Part shown: positions 8,277 to 17,115 of the stretch, piece by piece
How positions within the stretch are numbered: position 1 is the stretch's first letter
How the letters are laid out: each line of letters starts with the position of its first letter
Made by a program: the position numbers and the translations under genes
DNA from: Nonomuraea ceibae
GTDB taxonomy: Bacteria; Actinomycetota; Actinomycetes; Streptosporangiales; Streptosporangiaceae
Direction: 5' to 3'
DNA: 62,777 nt
NCBI RefSeq assembly: GCF_019396325.1
Contig: NZ_JAHKRO010000052.1
Span: forward strand, 1-62,777
Notes under the pieces: model-generated
Told to the model about the DNA's origin: nothing
The model's input: the letters and a program-made list of their open reading frames with translations, nothing else
Database searches by the model: none

Positions 8277-8988
8277 CTAGAGCCAGCGGGGGAGCCGGGC
8301 CGCCGCCGGGGGCCGTGACGCCGTCCGACCGGCGGCCGGAGAGGTAGGCCGCCAGACCGGCCAGGGTGCCGGTGACCCGGGCGGGCTCGCCGGAGCCGGG
8401 CACGGTCCACGTGCCGTCGTGGCCGGTGGCCGTCAGGACCAGCGCGGGCCCGGCGGCGGACCGCCCGGCGGCGATGTCGTCGATCAGGGCGGCGAGGAAG
8501 CCGGCCGGCAGATCGTCGAACTCCACGCCCGCGCCCAGGTCGACGGCGTGCACCATGACCTCGCGGGCACGCATCCAGGGGATCTCCTCGGCGGTCACCG
8601 TGCGGCCCTGGGCGGTGCGCACGTGCCGCTCCCACTGCGACCGGTCCAGCTCGGCGAGTCGCGCGTCCAGGGTCAGCGCGGCTCGCGCGAGCCAGGCGCG
8701 CAGCTCGGCCGCCGGCAACGCGGCGCCGGCCTCGATGTCGGCGTCCCGCCGCTCGGGGGAGGGGTACATCGGCCGCTCCTCGCCGGTGCGGGCCCAGTGC
8801 GCCAGGTTGACCAGCGCGTCGGCGTTGGCCGCCAGGTGCGCGAGCAGGTGCCTGCCGCTCCAGCCGGGGAGCCGGGACGGCCCGTCGAGCCGATCGTCCG
8901 GCAGCGCGGCCAGCGCCCTGCCGAGGATCGCGCCGCCCTGCGCCATCCACCGCAGGGCGTCGGCGCGGCTCCGGTACGCGGCCGTCAT
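8277..8988 (-). CDS. Maleylpyruvate isomerase, mycothiol-dependent type, with apparent 3' frameshift
   Basis: Isomerises maleylpyruvate to fumarylpyruvate using mycothiol. The N-terminal DinB-like helix bundle is clear: LPGWSGRHLLAHLAANADAL with the metal histidine, and AREVMVHAVDLG with the Glu and His that complete the site. The frame stays open past the expected C-terminus and runs into the next gene. In the neighbouring frame, starting at about 8300, the codons read ARLPRWL followed by TAG at 8277-8279, which is the usual end of this family. One extra base near the G-run at 8308-8312 would explain this. It could be a real mutation or an assembly error. ATG 8988 has a weak ribosome site. 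Confidence 0.8.
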
Positions 8989-9022
8989 GCGACCGGCCCG
9001 GCGGTTGCGCCGGTGACGTGCT

Positions 9023-10171
9023 TCACGTGCTGGGTCCTTCCACGTCGGAGCGGTCCAGGCGCAGCGCCTCGAAGATCGGGCCGTCGCTGAACCGGAAGAG
9101 GTCGAGCGCGCCCGAGTCGGAGTCGGACGCCGAGGCCTCGGACCGCGCCGAGAACGGCGTCCAGGACGGCACGACGAACAGGTCGCCCCTGGTGACCGGC
9201 CACGACACGTCGCCGGCCGTGACCCGGCCGCTGCCGTCGAAGACCTGGTAGACCGATGAGCCGGTCTCCCGGCGGGGCGCCGTCTCCGCGCCGCGCCGGA
9301 TCCGGTGCATCTCGACCCGGATGGTCGGCAGCACGTCGCCGCCGGTGGTGGGGTTGACGTAGCGGACCGCCGCGTGACCGGGCTCGACCGTCGCCACATG
9401 ACCCTCGGCCTCCAGCGCGAGCTGGTCGGCCAGCGCCCGGTCGGTGTCGGCCCACCGGTAGGCCAGCAGCGGCGTGGCGGGCCGGGAGCCGGGGAACGCC
9501 ACCGGGCGCAGGCCCGGATGCCCCCACAGCCGCTCCGACCGGGACCGCCCGGGGGTGGTGCGCTCGGCCGCGCCGATCCGGTCACGGCCGGGCTCGAAGA
9601 ACTGGGACTCGGTCACGTACTGGAACGGGATGTCCAGCCCGTCGATCCACGCCATCGGCCGGTCGGCGGCGTTGTGGTGGGCGTGCCAGTTCCAGCCGGC
9701 CTGCGGCAGGAAGTCGCCACGGCGCATGGGCACCGGATCGCCGCCGACGACCGTCCACACGCCCTCCCCCTCGACGACGAAGCGGAACGCGTGCTGGGTG
9801 TGCCGGTGCTCCGGCGCGTCCTCGCCCGGCATCAGGTACTGGATCGCCGCCCACAGCGTCGGCGTCGCGAACGGCCGCCCGCCGAGCGCCGGGTTCGCCA
9901 GCGCGATCGCCCGCCGCTCCCCGCCCCGGCCGACCGGCACCAGGCGCCCCGAGCGCTCCGCCAGGGCCAGCAGGCTCTCCCACCGCCACAGGTGCGGGAC
10001 CGCCTTCGACCGGGGGTGCGGCGGCATCAGCTCGCCGATCTCGGTCCACAGCGGGACCAGTGACTCCGTCTCGAAGCCGCGGTACAACTCCGCCAGCGCC
10101 GGCGTCGGCGGCGGCTGGCCGGGCGAGTCCACCACGGACAGGCGAACCGGGGAGTCCGCTGTCTCGGTCAT
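9023..10171 (-). CDS. Gentisate 1,2-dioxygenase
   Basis: Cupin-fold ring-cleavage enzyme of 382 aa that opens gentisate to maleylpyruvate using Fe(II). Family blocks are present: the N-terminal PLWTEIGELMPPHPRSKAVP, then LMPGEDAPEHRHTQHAFRFV with the iron histidines, GDFLPQAGWNWHAHHN, and WIDGLDIPFQ. A second cupin follows with GHAAVRYVNPTTGGD and VTRGDLFVVPSWTPF. The ATG follows AAGGAG with good spacing. It is the first gene of a three-gene minus-strand operon with the isomerase and the hydroxylase. The next enzyme of the pathway, fumarylpyruvate hydrolase, is not in the window. Confidence 0.95.
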   Translation of the reverse strand: MTETADSPVRLSVVDSPGQPPPTPALAELYRGFETESLVPLWTEIGELMPPHPRSKAVPHLWRWESLLALAERSGRLVPVGRGGERRAIALANPALGGRPFATPTLWAAIQYLMPGEDAPEHRHTQHAFRFVVEGEGVWTVVGGDPVPMRRGDFLPQAGWNWHAHHNAADRPMAWIDGLDIPFQYVTESQFFEPGRDRIGAAERTTPGRSRSERLWGHPGLRPVAFPGSRPATPLLAYRWADTDRALADQLALEAEGHVATVEPGHAAVRYVNPTTGGDVLPTIRVEMHRIRRGAETAPRRETGSSVYQVFDGSGRVTAGDVSWPVTRGDLFVVPSWTPFSARSEASASDSDSGALDLFRFSDGPIFEALRLDRSDVEGPST

Positions 10172-10234
10172 GTCAGCTCCTTGGTCGGTCGACGCGGACC
10201 CCAGCTTGTCCCGCGAGGCGCGAAAGAGAACAGC

Positions 10235-10255
10235 AGATTCTGCTGTGCAGAATCT
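10235..10255. promoter_or_regulatory. 9-bp inverted repeat upstream of the gentisate operon
   Basis: AGATTCTGC (10235-10243) and GCAGAATCT (10247-10255) form a perfect inverted repeat with a 3-base centre, 64 bases upstream of the dioxygenase start. The shape fits an IclR- or MarR-type operator, but no such regulator gene is adjacent. Confidence 0.6.
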
Positions 10256-10285
10256 TCCCGGCCCAGCGGCGATCCGGCACGCGGG

Positions 10286-11116
10286 TCAGCCGTGCGGGCG
10301 GCGCAGGAACTCGCGAGCCCCGCGCAGGCGCGTGCCCAGGAGCCCCTGCGTACGGGCGCCGTCCAACCGGACGTCCAGCGCTGCGCCCGGGCCGGTCTGT
10401 GCCCGGCGGCCATGGGGGAGGTCGCTCGGGTCGTGCCCGGCCCGGCGGGCGATCAGCCGGCCGAGCTCGTACCGGCTGACCGCGTCCGCGCCCGCCAGGT
10501 GGACGATGCCCGCGTGACCGCCCGCCGCCACCTCCAGGAGAGCGGCCGCGAGGTCCCCGACGTACACCGGACAGCGGACCACGTCGGTGAACAGCACCCC
10601 TGCGCGATGCCTCATGGCCAGCGCGTGGACGAACTCCTCGTGCTTGGAGTCGCCGTCACCGATGATCAGGGAGGTCCGGGCGACGACGGCCGCCGGGTCC
10701 AGCGCCCGGACCGCCGTCTCGGCCGCTGCCTTGGCGGCCCCGTACGGGGTGACCGGATCCGGGAGCGCGTCCTCGTCGTAGCGGACCCTCGTACCGGAGA
10801 AGACGGCGTCGCTGGAGACGTGCACCAGCCGGCACCCGTGCGCTTTCGCGGCGACCGCCACGTGTGCGGCCCCGTCAGCCGTGGCCGCCCAGTCGGCTCC
10901 TCCGGACGCGGCGTTGATCACGATCGACGGCCGTGTGGCGGCGATGACGGCGGCGATCTGATCCGGGATGCGGAGGTCGACCGGCGACCACCGGGCTTCC
11001 GGGCCGCTCTGAGGCCGGGTGGTGTAGGTCGCTGTGACACTGTGCCCGGCAGCGTGCGCTAGCCGGACCAGCCGGCTGCCCAGATGGCCGCTGCCGCCCA
11101 CGATCAGGATGCTCAT
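10286..11116 (-). CDS. RmlD-like NAD(P)-dependent sugar-nucleotide reductase family protein
   Basis: Short-chain dehydrogenase of the dTDP-4-dehydrorhamnose reductase (RmlD) type, 276 aa. The nucleotide-binding motif GGSGHLGSRL is at residues 6-15; VINAASGGADWA and VHVSSDAVFSG carry the family Ser, and the YGAAKA block carries the catalytic Tyr and Lys. The C-terminal half has GIVHLAGADAVSRYELGRLI, typical of the family. The start chosen is ATG 11116, four codons inside the longest frame. It ends 115 bases upstream of the gentisate operon on the same strand, but the operator-like repeat between suggests separate transcription. The true substrate is unknown. Confidence 0.82.
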   Translation of the reverse strand: MSILIVGGSGHLGSRLVRLAHAAGHSVTATYTTRPQSGPEARWSPVDLRIPDQIAAVIAATRPSIVINAASGGADWAATADGAAHVAVAAKAHGCRLVHVSSDAVFSGTRVRYDEDALPDPVTPYGAAKAAAETAVRALDPAAVVARTSLIIGDGDSKHEEFVHALAMRHRAGVLFTDVVRCPVYVGDLAAALLEVAAGGHAGIVHLAGADAVSRYELGRLIARRAGHDPSDLPHGRRAQTGPGAALDVRLDGARTQGLLGTRLRGAREFLRRPHG

Positions 11117-11184
11117 GCGGCGCCACACTACGAGCTCCGCCGATGCGCCGGCCCTTGACCGGGGATCCTCCTCGTGGTTCAGTA

Positions 11185-11204
11185 CCTGTCAATCGATCGA
11201 TAGG
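11185..11204. promoter_or_regulatory. Imperfect 20-bp palindrome before a TetR gene
   Basis: CCTGTCAATCGATCGATAGG reads as an imperfect palindrome centred on ATCGAT and ends 10 bases before the TetR ATG, overlapping the expected promoter. A likely autoregulatory operator. Confidence 0.55.
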
Positions 11205-11214
11205 GAAGCTGTTC

Positions 11215-11865
11215 ATGGGGATTGCGGAGATCCAGCAGGTGGCGGTGAGCCTGTTCGCGCAGAAGGGGTATGCGGCGACGGGCATCCGGGAGCTCGGGCG
11301 GGCCGCGGGCATCACGTCGGCGACCCTCTACCACTACGCCGGGTCCAAGGAGGAGATCCTCACCGGCATCATGCGGGCGTGCCTGGAGGAACTGCTGCGG
11401 TCGGCGCGCGAGGCGGTGGGCGGGTCGGCGGATCCGGCTGTGAGGCTGGCTCGTCTGGTGCGGGTGCATGTGGGGTTGTGCGCGCTCAACCCGCTGACGG
11501 CGAAGGTGACCGACCAGGAGATCCGGGCGCTGACCGCCGATGACCACAGGCTGCTCGTCGGGCTCCGCGACGACTACGAGTCGATCTTCGCCGGGGTGAT
11601 CGAGGACGGCATGAGCACGGGCGTCTTCCGGCTCGCGGATCAGCGTGTCGCCCGCCTGGCCCTGCTGGAGATGTGCAACGGCGTGGCCAACTGGTACCGG
11701 CCCGACGGCCGGCTGGGCGTCGCCGAGCTGCAGGACCAGTTCGTGGAGCTGGCCTGCCGTCTCATGGGGGCGCCGGCGCGGAGGGCGGAGGATCCGGGGG
11801 AGCTTCCGGCTCCCGTCCGGCTGGCGAGCGAGCCGGTCGCCGAGCGCGCGGAGGTGGCGGGGTGA
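11215..11865 (+). CDS. TetR-family regulator of the amidohydrolase/ligase/CocE operon
   Basis: Regulator of 216 aa. The helix-turn-helix is in residues 5-50: IQQVAVSLFAQKGYAATGI, then ELGRAAGITSATLYHYAGSKEEIL. The C-terminal domain resembles the TetR_C_33/KstR2-type pocket found with acyl-CoA and aromatic catabolic operons. The start chosen is ATG 11215, with AGGGAAG upstream; an in-frame ATG at 11143 would add a proline-rich lead without similarity. The stop overlaps the GTG of the amidohydrolase (GTGA), so the regulator is the first gene of the operon it probably controls. Confidence 0.9.
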   Translation: MGIAEIQQVAVSLFAQKGYAATGIRELGRAAGITSATLYHYAGSKEEILTGIMRACLEELLRSAREAVGGSADPAVRLARLVRVHVGLCALNPLTAKVTDQEIRALTADDHRLLVGLRDDYESIFAGVIEDGMSTGVFRLADQRVARLALLEMCNGVANWYRPDGRLGVAELQDQFVELACRLMGAPARRAEDPGELPAPVRLASEPVAERAEVAG

Positions 11866-12731
11866 GCGTCATCGACGCCCGGGTACGGCTCCCGCAGGAG
11901 CTCCGCCCGGCCACCGCGTACGCCGCCCCGCGCCAGCAGGTCGAGCAGTACGACAGGGTCCTGCAGCTGACGGACAAGATGAACGCCGGCCGCCTCGCCG
12001 ATCTGCTGCAGGCCATGGACGACGAGGGCATCGGCCGGGCCGTCATGCACGCCGAGTCCGAGGGCGGCGAGCCGGCGGAGGCGCTCAACGAGGCGCTGTG
12101 CCGGGTCCTGGCCGACCATCCCGGCCGGTTCGCGGGCATCGGATGCGTCGACGTCGCCGAGTCGCGGCCGACGCGGATCGCCCGGCAGGCGGCCTCGATC
12201 GCCGGTCTCGGCCTGCTGGGGGTCACGGTGCAGCCGGCGTTCTTCGGGCTGGACATCGACGACCGCCGCCTGTATCCCCTGTATTCGCGGGCCGAGGAGC
12301 TGGGCCTGATCGTGGCGGTGCACACGGGCATCACCTACAGCCGGATGCACCCGCTGCGGCACGAGCGGCCGGAGCTGCTGGACCAGGTGGCCTGCGACTT
12401 CCCGGACCTGAAGCTGATCGCCTGCCACGCGGGCTGGCCGTGGGTGACCGAGTACTGCGCCGTGGCGCGCCGCCACCCGACGGTCTACCTGGAGTTCGGC
12501 GCGCTGGCGCCGCGATACGTCGCCAGGGCGGGGACCGGCTGGGATCCGCTGTTCGGCATGATGCGCAACGTCCTGCGTGATCAGGTGCTCTACGGCAGCG
12601 ACTGGCCGATGATGGCTCCGGCCCGCGCCCTCGCCGAGTGGCGGGAGTCCGGGCTGCCGGACGCGGCGCTGCGGGCGCTCTTCCACGACAACGCCTCCCG
12701 CCTGTTCGGGTTCGGCGGGGCGGCCCGGTGA
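11862..12731 (+). CDS. Amidohydrolase-family protein (ACMSD-like TIM barrel)
   Basis: 289-residue TIM-barrel protein of the amidohydrolase-2 (ACMSD-like) family, whose members decarboxylate or hydrolyse aromatic and related acids. Late metal-site motifs are present: VAVHTGITYSRMHPLRHE, LIACHAGWPW and LYGSDWPMM. The usual N-terminal HxH of the family is absent; the matching place reads VIDARVRLP. The start is GTG 11862 overlapping the TetR stop, with GGAGG upstream. It is coupled by GTGA overlap to the AMP-dependent ligase. It may be a decarboxylase or lactone/amide hydrolase acting before CoA activation; exact chemistry is unknown. Confidence 0.82.
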   Translation: MSVIDARVRLPQELRPATAYAAPRQQVEQYDRVLQLTDKMNAGRLADLLQAMDDEGIGRAVMHAESEGGEPAEALNEALCRVLADHPGRFAGIGCVDVAESRPTRIARQAASIAGLGLLGVTVQPAFFGLDIDDRRLYPLYSRAEELGLIVAVHTGITYSRMHPLRHERPELLDQVACDFPDLKLIACHAGWPWVTEYCAVARRHPTVYLEFGALAPRYVARAGTGWDPLFGMMRNVLRDQVLYGSDWPMMAPARALAEWRESGLPDAALRALFHDNASRLFGFGGAAR

Positions 12732-14305
12732 CGGGCGGCGTCACGCTGTCCGCCATGCTCGGCCGGGCGGCGGCCGACACCCCTGACGGCGCCTTCCTCC
12801 GTACGCGTGAAGGAGATCTGACCTACCGCGAGACCGAGGAGCGGTCGGCCGGGCTCGCGGCGGCGTTCGCCCGGGCGGGAGTGGGCGCGGGCGCCCGCGT
12901 CGCGCTGCTGATGGGCAACAGTCTCGAACAGGTCGTCGTCTGGTTCGCGCTGGCGCGGCTGGGCGCGGTGCACGTGCCGCTCAACACCGCCCTGCTGGCC
13001 GAGCAGCTGACGCACGCGCTGCGGGTGGCCGGGGCGTCGGCGCTGGTCGCGGACGCCGAGTTCCTGCCGGTCGTCGCGCCGGTGCTCGATCGGCTGCCCG
13101 AGCTGAGGCGGGTCGTCGTCAACGGCCCGCCGGGCGAGCCCCGGTACGAGGACCTGGCCGCGTACCGGGACTGCCCGGACCGGGCTCCGCGGGCCGAGGT
13201 GGACGAGCTGGGCGCGGCCACCCTGCTGTTCACCTCGGGCACGACCGGCGTGTCCAAGGCGTGCGTGCTGTCGCACCGGTACCTCGCCAGGCAGGCGCAG
13301 CTCCATGCCGCGAACCTGGGCCTGCGCGGCGACGACGTCCTCTACTGCCCTTTCCCGCTGTTCCACATCGACGCGGCCACCCTGACCGTCGGGGCGGCCC
13401 TGGCCTGCCGTGGCACCGCCGCGCTCGGCCGCCGCTTCAGCGCCTCGCGGTTCTGGGACGACGTGCGCGACTTCGGCGCGTCCGTGTTCAACTTCATGGG
13501 CGCGACGCTGACGATCCTCTGGAAGCGGCCACCCGGCGAGAGGGACCGCGACCACCGGGTCAGGCTGGCGTGGGGCGTGCCCATGCCCGCGTGGCACCGG
13601 GAGTGGGAGGAGCGGTTCGGCATCCCGCTCCGGCAGGTGTACGGGCTCACCGACGGCGGGGTGCCCGTCTACGACCCCGTCGAGGGCCCGCGCAGGCCCG
13701 GCACGTGCGGCCGGGTGATCCCGGAGTTCGACGTCCGGATCGTGGACGACGCCGGGCGCCCGCTGCCCAGCGGGCGGATCGGCCAGATCATCGTACGGGG
13801 CCGCGAGCCGGGGCTGGTGATGAACGGCTACCACGCGATGCCCGAGGCCACCGCGCGGGTCCTGAGGGACGGCTGGCTGTACACCGGCGACCTCGGCACG
13901 CTCGACGACGACGGCTACCTGACCTTCGAGGGCAGGCTCAGCGACTCCATCCGCCGCCGGGGCGAGAACATCTCCGCCTACGAGGTGGAACAGCTCCTCA
14001 CCCGGCATCCGGCGGTCGTGGAGGCGGCGGCCGTCGGCGTGCCCAGCGAGCTGACGGAGGAGGACGTCAAGGCCGTCGTGGTCGTCCGGCCCGGCGCGAG
14101 CCTGACCGCCGGGGAGCTGCACCGGTTCTGCGTGGACACCGCGCCGGGCTTCATGGTGCCCCGCTACATCGAGCTCGTGCCGGCCCTGCCGAGGACGCCG
14201 ACGCAGAAGGTCGAGAAGTTCCGCCTGCGCCAGGCCGGGATCACCCCGGCGACCTGGGACAGCCAGGCGCGGCCGGACCATGACCAGCGCCAGGCAGGAG
14301 ACTGA
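12728..14305 (+). CDS. AMP-dependent acyl-CoA synthetase/ligase
   Basis: Adenylating enzyme of 525 aa. The P-loop is LLFTSGTTGVSKACVLSHR, A5 is VYGLTDGG, A7 is GWLYTGDLGTLDDDGYLTFEGR, A8 is IRRRGENISAYEVE, and the C-terminal catalytic Lys is in TPTQKVEKFR. The overall pattern is closest to the crotonobetaine/carnitine-CoA ligase group, which activates small carboxylic acids as CoA thioesters. The start is GTG 12728, overlapping the amidohydrolase stop. It lies between the amidohydrolase and the CocE hydrolase in one operon, so its acid substrate is probably released by one of them. Confidence 0.9.
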   Translation: MTGGVTLSAMLGRAAADTPDGAFLRTREGDLTYRETEERSAGLAAAFARAGVGAGARVALLMGNSLEQVVVWFALARLGAVHVPLNTALLAEQLTHALRVAGASALVADAEFLPVVAPVLDRLPELRRVVVNGPPGEPRYEDLAAYRDCPDRAPRAEVDELGAATLLFTSGTTGVSKACVLSHRYLARQAQLHAANLGLRGDDVLYCPFPLFHIDAATLTVGAALACRGTAALGRRFSASRFWDDVRDFGASVFNFMGATLTILWKRPPGERDRDHRVRLAWGVPMPAWHREWEERFGIPLRQVYGLTDGGVPVYDPVEGPRRPGTCGRVIPEFDVRIVDDAGRPLPSGRIGQIIVRGREPGLVMNGYHAMPEATARVLRDGWLYTGDLGTLDDDGYLTFEGRLSDSIRRRGENISAYEVEQLLTRHPAVVEAAAVGVPSELTEEDVKAVVVVRPGASLTAGELHRFCVDTAPGFMVPRYIELVPALPRTPTQKVEKFRLRQAGITPATWDSQARPDHDQRQAGD

Positions 14306-14308
14306 ACG

Positions 14309-16204
14309 ATGTCCCGGATCCTGCGTCACGTTCCTCTGACGATGCGCGACGGCGTACGCCTCGACGCGAACGTCCACCTGCCCGGCGGCCACTCCGCCGC
14401 CGGGTCGCCGGTGATCGTGGCCGCGAACCCGTACGCCAAGGACGTGTGGTTCGGCCCGCGGACGGCCCCGCACCTGGAGAGGTTCACCCGGGCCGGGTAC
14501 GCGGTCGCGGTGGTCGACTTCCGCGGGACCGGCGCCTCGGAAGGGGTCAAGCAGGACGCGTTCGAGCGGGTCGAGCAGGACGACATCCACGACGTCGTCG
14601 AGGAACTGGCCGCACAGGAGTGGTGCGACGGGAGGGCCGCGGTCTGGGGCCTGTCCTACGGCGGCATCACGGCGCTGCGCGCGGCGGCCGGCGGGCCTCC
14701 GTCGCTGCGCGCGGTGGTGGCGATCGAGGGATCGACGGACCCCTACACCGACGAGGTGGCGCGCAGGGGCGCCGTCGGGCTGGCCATGATCATCGGCGAG
14801 TGGTCGGCGATGATGCTGGCGCTGACCGCCCTGCCGCCCGAATCGCCCTGGCTGCCCCGGTCGGCGTTCTCCGCGCGGCTCCGGGCGGCCAGGCCCTGGC
14901 ACGAGGCGTGGGCGGAGCACCCGCACCGGGACCACTACTGGCGGGGCCGGGAGGTCGACCCCGCCGCCATCGAGGTGCCGACCCTCCTCTTCACCGGCTG
15001 GCGGGACACCAACGTCGCCGGCGCGTGGCGCGACTTCGCGGCGATCCGGGCGCCCCGCCGCATCGTCTGCGGGCCGTGGCTGCACGGCATGCCGGAAGGG
15101 CAGGAGCGGGCGCCGGTCGACTCCGTGGCGCTGGCCATCGCCTGGTTCGACGAGCACGTACGGGACATCCGGCCCGAAGGCCCGCCGGCGCCGGCCGTGT
15201 CGGCGTACGTCATGGGCGCCGAGCGGTGGGAGTTCGCCGAGCGGTATCCGGCCGTGCCGCCCGTCGATCACGTCCTCCACCTCGCGGCCGGCGCACTGCG
15301 CACCGGCCCGCCCGCGACGCCGGGCCGGGTCTCCGTCCGCTTCGACGCGACGGTCGGAGTCGCCGCCGGGCTGGGGATGTCGGCGGCTCCCGGCGACCAG
15401 GCGCGGGACGCGGCCCGCTCCGCCGTCTTCACCTCCGAGGCGCTCGGCGCGAGCCTGGACCTCGCGGGGGAGCCGCGCGTCAGCCTCTCGCTGCTCGTCC
15501 CGCACCTCGACGTGGACGTGGCCGCCAACCTCAACGACCTCGCGCCGGACGGCCGCGCCACGCTGATCACCCGCGCGTTCCAGCGCCTGTCCAACCCGCC
15601 GCCCTACACCGGGACGCCCCGGCCGTCGGACGCCGGGCATCGGGTCGAGCTCGCCTTCGACCCCACCCGCTACCGGTTCAGGCCCGGGCACCGCCTCCAG
15701 CTGACGCTCAGCGCGGCGGCCTTCCCCGAGCACTGGCCGCACCTGTCCGGCAGCGGCTACGACGTGCTCGTCGGCCCGCCGCACGGCAGCGCGCTCCACC
15801 TGCCCGCGATCCCCACGGCCGACGAGACGCCCCCGTTCGAGCTGCCCGCGCCCATCGCCGTGGAAGGCGGCGATCGGATGCTCGACCGGGTCGTGCCCGT
15901 GACCGTCGAGGAGAGCCCGGACGGCACGGAGGTCGTCGTGCGCGGCGGTCACCGGTCGGCAGGCCGCACCCTCGGGGGCGATCCCGTGGAGCTCCTGCAC
16001 GCGTACGAGATCTCGGCACGCGCCCACGACCCCTCGGCGACGCGGCTCAGCACGCGGACCGACATCAGCGTGGGCATGGCCGGGAGCCTGCGGAGCGCCC
16101 ACGCCACCTGCGAGATCAGCCCGTACGGGTCGGCCGCCACGTTGCGCGTCACCGGCGACGGCATCGACCACTCCGCCACCTGGGACACGCCGTCGCGAAC
16201 GTGA
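14309..16204 (+). CDS. CocE/NonD-family alpha/beta hydrolase
   Basis: 631-residue acyl-ester or X-Pro-type hydrolase. The N-terminal alpha/beta domain has VVDFRGTGASEG, and the nucleophile Ser is in WGLSYGGITALRAA, about residue 115. The C-terminal jelly-roll begins near SLLVPHLDVDVAANLNDLAPDG. The last 130 residues (from about MLDRVVPVTVEESPDGTEVV) add a beta-rich extension. No signal peptide is seen, so it is probably cytoplasmic. ATG 14309 has AGGAG upstream and lies 3 bases after the ligase stop. It is the last gene of the TetR operon and may release the acid that the ligase activates. Confidence 0.88.
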   Translation: MSRILRHVPLTMRDGVRLDANVHLPGGHSAAGSPVIVAANPYAKDVWFGPRTAPHLERFTRAGYAVAVVDFRGTGASEGVKQDAFERVEQDDIHDVVEELAAQEWCDGRAAVWGLSYGGITALRAAAGGPPSLRAVVAIEGSTDPYTDEVARRGAVGLAMIIGEWSAMMLALTALPPESPWLPRSAFSARLRAARPWHEAWAEHPHRDHYWRGREVDPAAIEVPTLLFTGWRDTNVAGAWRDFAAIRAPRRIVCGPWLHGMPEGQERAPVDSVALAIAWFDEHVRDIRPEGPPAPAVSAYVMGAERWEFAERYPAVPPVDHVLHLAAGALRTGPPATPGRVSVRFDATVGVAAGLGMSAAPGDQARDAARSAVFTSEALGASLDLAGEPRVSLSLLVPHLDVDVAANLNDLAPDGRATLITRAFQRLSNPPPYTGTPRPSDAGHRVELAFDPTRYRFRPGHRLQLTLSAAAFPEHWPHLSGSGYDVLVGPPHGSALHLPAIPTADETPPFELPAPIAVEGGDRMLDRVVPVTVEESPDGTEVVVRGGHRSAGRTLGGDPVELLHAYEISARAHDPSATRLSTRTDISVGMAGSLRSAHATCEISPYGSAATLRVTGDGIDHSATWDTPSRT

Positions 16205-16211
16205 GCGGAGG

Positions 16212-17078
16212 TCAGCGCCCCTCCCTGTCACCGGCGAGGTGGACGATGTGGAGGCCGCGCAGCCGGTCGGCGTCGGTGTCGATGGCGATGTGCGTGATCT
16301 TCCCGTCGTGGACGGTGAACGTGATGACGGCCTTCGGGCGGCCACGATGCGACCAGACGGCCGCCGGGACGCCGTCGACCAGGGCGAGCCGGGCCGCCTG
16401 CGCCCGCCCGGCGAAGAACGCCGCGACCGCTTCGGCGCCGCGGATCTCGACGGCCACGGCCTCCGGATCGAGCAGCTCGACCAGCGCGGCGAAGTCCCCG
16501 CCCCGGGCCGCGGCCAGGAACGCCTCGACGACCTCCCGTTTCGCCGACCGGGCCGCGCCGGAGGCGTCCGCCGTTCCCCGTACCTGGCGCCGGGCCCGGC
16601 TGGCGAGCTGCCGGGCGGCGGCGGGGGAGCGGTCGATGACGGCGCCGATCTCGGCGAACGAGACGGCGAAGACGTCGTGCAGCACGAACGCGAGCCGCTC
16701 GGCGGGAGTCAGCGTGTCCAGCACCACCATCAGCGCGACACCGACCGAGTCGGCCAGCAGCGTCTCGTCCTCGGGGGTGGCCCGGGCCGGGTGGCCGCTC
16801 GGCGGCGGCGCGGCCGGCTCGGGCGGCAGCGCCCCGGCCGGCTCCTCACGCCGGGCGCGGCGCGCTTCGAGCATGTTCAGGCAGACGCGGGCGACGATCG
16901 TGGTCAGCCACCCGCCCGGGTTCTCCACCTGGCCGGTGTCGGCGCGGCCGACCCGCAGCCACGCCTCCTGCACCGCGTCCTCGGCCTCGGCGGGGGAGCC
17001 GAGCATCCGGTAGGCGACCGCGTGCAAGCGGCTCTGGTGCTCGGCGAACCGTTCGCTCAGCCAGTCCTGCTCGACCAT
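16212..17078 (-). CDS. sigJ: ECF41-type RNA polymerase sigma factor (SigJ-like)
   Basis: 288-residue sigma factor. Region 2 (residues 8-75) has LHAVAYRMLGSPAEAEDAVQ and GGWLTTIVARVCLNMLE. Region 4 (about 115-165) has LTPAERLAFVLHDVFAVSFA and IGAVIDRSPAAARQLASRAR. A fused C-terminal SnoaL-like domain (about 180-280) has FLAAARGGDFAALVELLDPE and WSHRGRPKAVITFTVHDGKI. This fusion defines ECF41, where the C-terminal domain tunes activity instead of a separate anti-sigma factor. A matching autoregulatory promoter lies just upstream at 17116-17142. It is divergent from a DoxX gene; ECF41 factors usually control an adjacent small redox gene. Confidence 0.93.
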   Translation of the reverse strand: MVEQDWLSERFAEHQSRLHAVAYRMLGSPAEAEDAVQEAWLRVGRADTGQVENPGGWLTTIVARVCLNMLEARRARREEPAGALPPEPAAPPPSGHPARATPEDETLLADSVGVALMVVLDTLTPAERLAFVLHDVFAVSFAEIGAVIDRSPAAARQLASRARRQVRGTADASGAARSAKREVVEAFLAAARGGDFAALVELLDPEAVAVEIRGAEAVAAFFAGRAQAARLALVDGVPAAVWSHRGRPKAVITFTVHDGKITHIAIDTDADRLRGLHIVHLAGDREGR

Positions 17079-17115
17079 TCGTCACATTCCTCCGTCCGGT
17101 CCTGTCATACCGATT

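Noticed and set aside
12590..16345. A 1251-codon open frame on the minus strand under the ligase and CocE genes
   Set aside because: Rich in Arg, Gly, His and Val with no domain, a shadow of the high-GC plus-strand genes that have clear motifs.
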